A stretch of DNA of 27,805 nt from JBELMB01 sp042088665 (GTDB lineage: Bacteria; Pseudomonadota; Alphaproteobacteria; Rhodobacterales; Rhodobacteraceae), in the NCBI GenBank assembly GCA_042088665.1, contig JBELMB010000057.1, forward strand, positions 1-27,805. Reading direction: 5' to 3'. The position numbers and the translations under genes are program-made. The notes beneath the pieces were generated by a model. That model had not been told where the DNA came from. It did no database searches and saw nothing but the letters and a program-made list of their open reading frames with translations. Of the stretch, positions 27,751 to 27,805 are shown one piece after another; within the stretch, counting starts at the first letter, position 1, and each line of letters starts with the position of its first letter.

Positions 27751-27805
27751 ATGGCAAAGGAAAAGTTTGAACGCGGCAAGCCGCACTGCAACATCGGCAC
27801 CATCG
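27751..27805 (+). CDS. tuf: elongation factor Tu, N-terminus only
   Basis: 18 residues are visible before the window ends, MAKEKFERGKPHCNIGTI. This is the invariant start of bacterial EF-Tu, where HCNIGTI leads into the first GTP-binding motif. AAGGGAG precedes the ATG by 8 nt. EF-Tu delivers aminoacyl-tRNA to the ribosome. It is the last gene of the classic str operon and often has a second copy elsewhere in the chromosome, which cannot be seen here. Confidence 0.96.
   Translation, partial: MAKEKFERGKPHCNIGTI

Overview
The window is a chromosomal segment from an alphaproteobacterium, most likely a member of the Rhodobacteraceae (Roseobacter group). The evidence is the high-GC codon use, the alphaproteobacterial forms of RpoB (1378 aa), RpoC (1415 aa), L11, NusG and EF-G, and the gene order secE-nusG-rplK-rplA-rplJ-rplL-rpoB-rpoC-rpsL-rpsG-fusA-tuf. 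This is from sequence recognition only; no database search was possible.

Left flank (1-5500), accessory and partly decayed. A large minus-strand gene (62-2608) encodes an 848-aa multidomain peptidoglycan-active protein. It has a cysteine-rich central domain with an L,D-transpeptidase-like motif, a peptidoglycan-binding repeat, a GH19 lysozyme/chitinase domain and a second peptidoglycan-binding repeat, and no signal peptide. It has a good sigma70-type promoter with overlapping palindromes at the predicted start of transcription. A second minus-strand gene seems to begin at base 52. Next come an OmpR-type response regulator that appears to start with CTG, a tiny remnant of a divergent histidine kinase, and a UvrD-like helicase pseudogene with two frameshifts that can be pinpointed.

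Core (5551 to the end): the secE/nusG, L11-L1, L10-L12, beta-beta' and str gene sets in conserved order. The larger gaps between the blocks hold other genes: a dienelactone hydrolase (nusG/rplK), a periplasmic molybdopterin-fold protein plus hybrid histidine kinase (rplA/rplJ), a Hint-domain protein (rplL/rpoB), an apparently undescribed 60-aa two-helix membrane protein with low GC (rpoB/rpoC), and a putative rhamnosyltransferase on the minus strand (rpoC/rpsL). Intrinsic terminators follow secE, nusG, rplA, rplL and rpoC, and one sits in the rpoB leader. The cluster is therefore probably several transcription units rather than one long operon. Structured leaders or spacers precede rplJ, rplL, rpoB, rpsG, fusA and tuf. 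A near-consensus promoter (TTGACA, 17 bp, TATACG) drives the str operon.

The genes together make transcription and translation machinery: SecE (secretion), NusG (elongation), the L11/L1/L10/L12 stalk, core RNA polymerase, S12/S7, EF-G and EF-Tu. RpoB and RpsL carry wild-type residues at the classic rifampicin and streptomycin positions. The most interesting parts are the accessory insertions and the decaying left flank.
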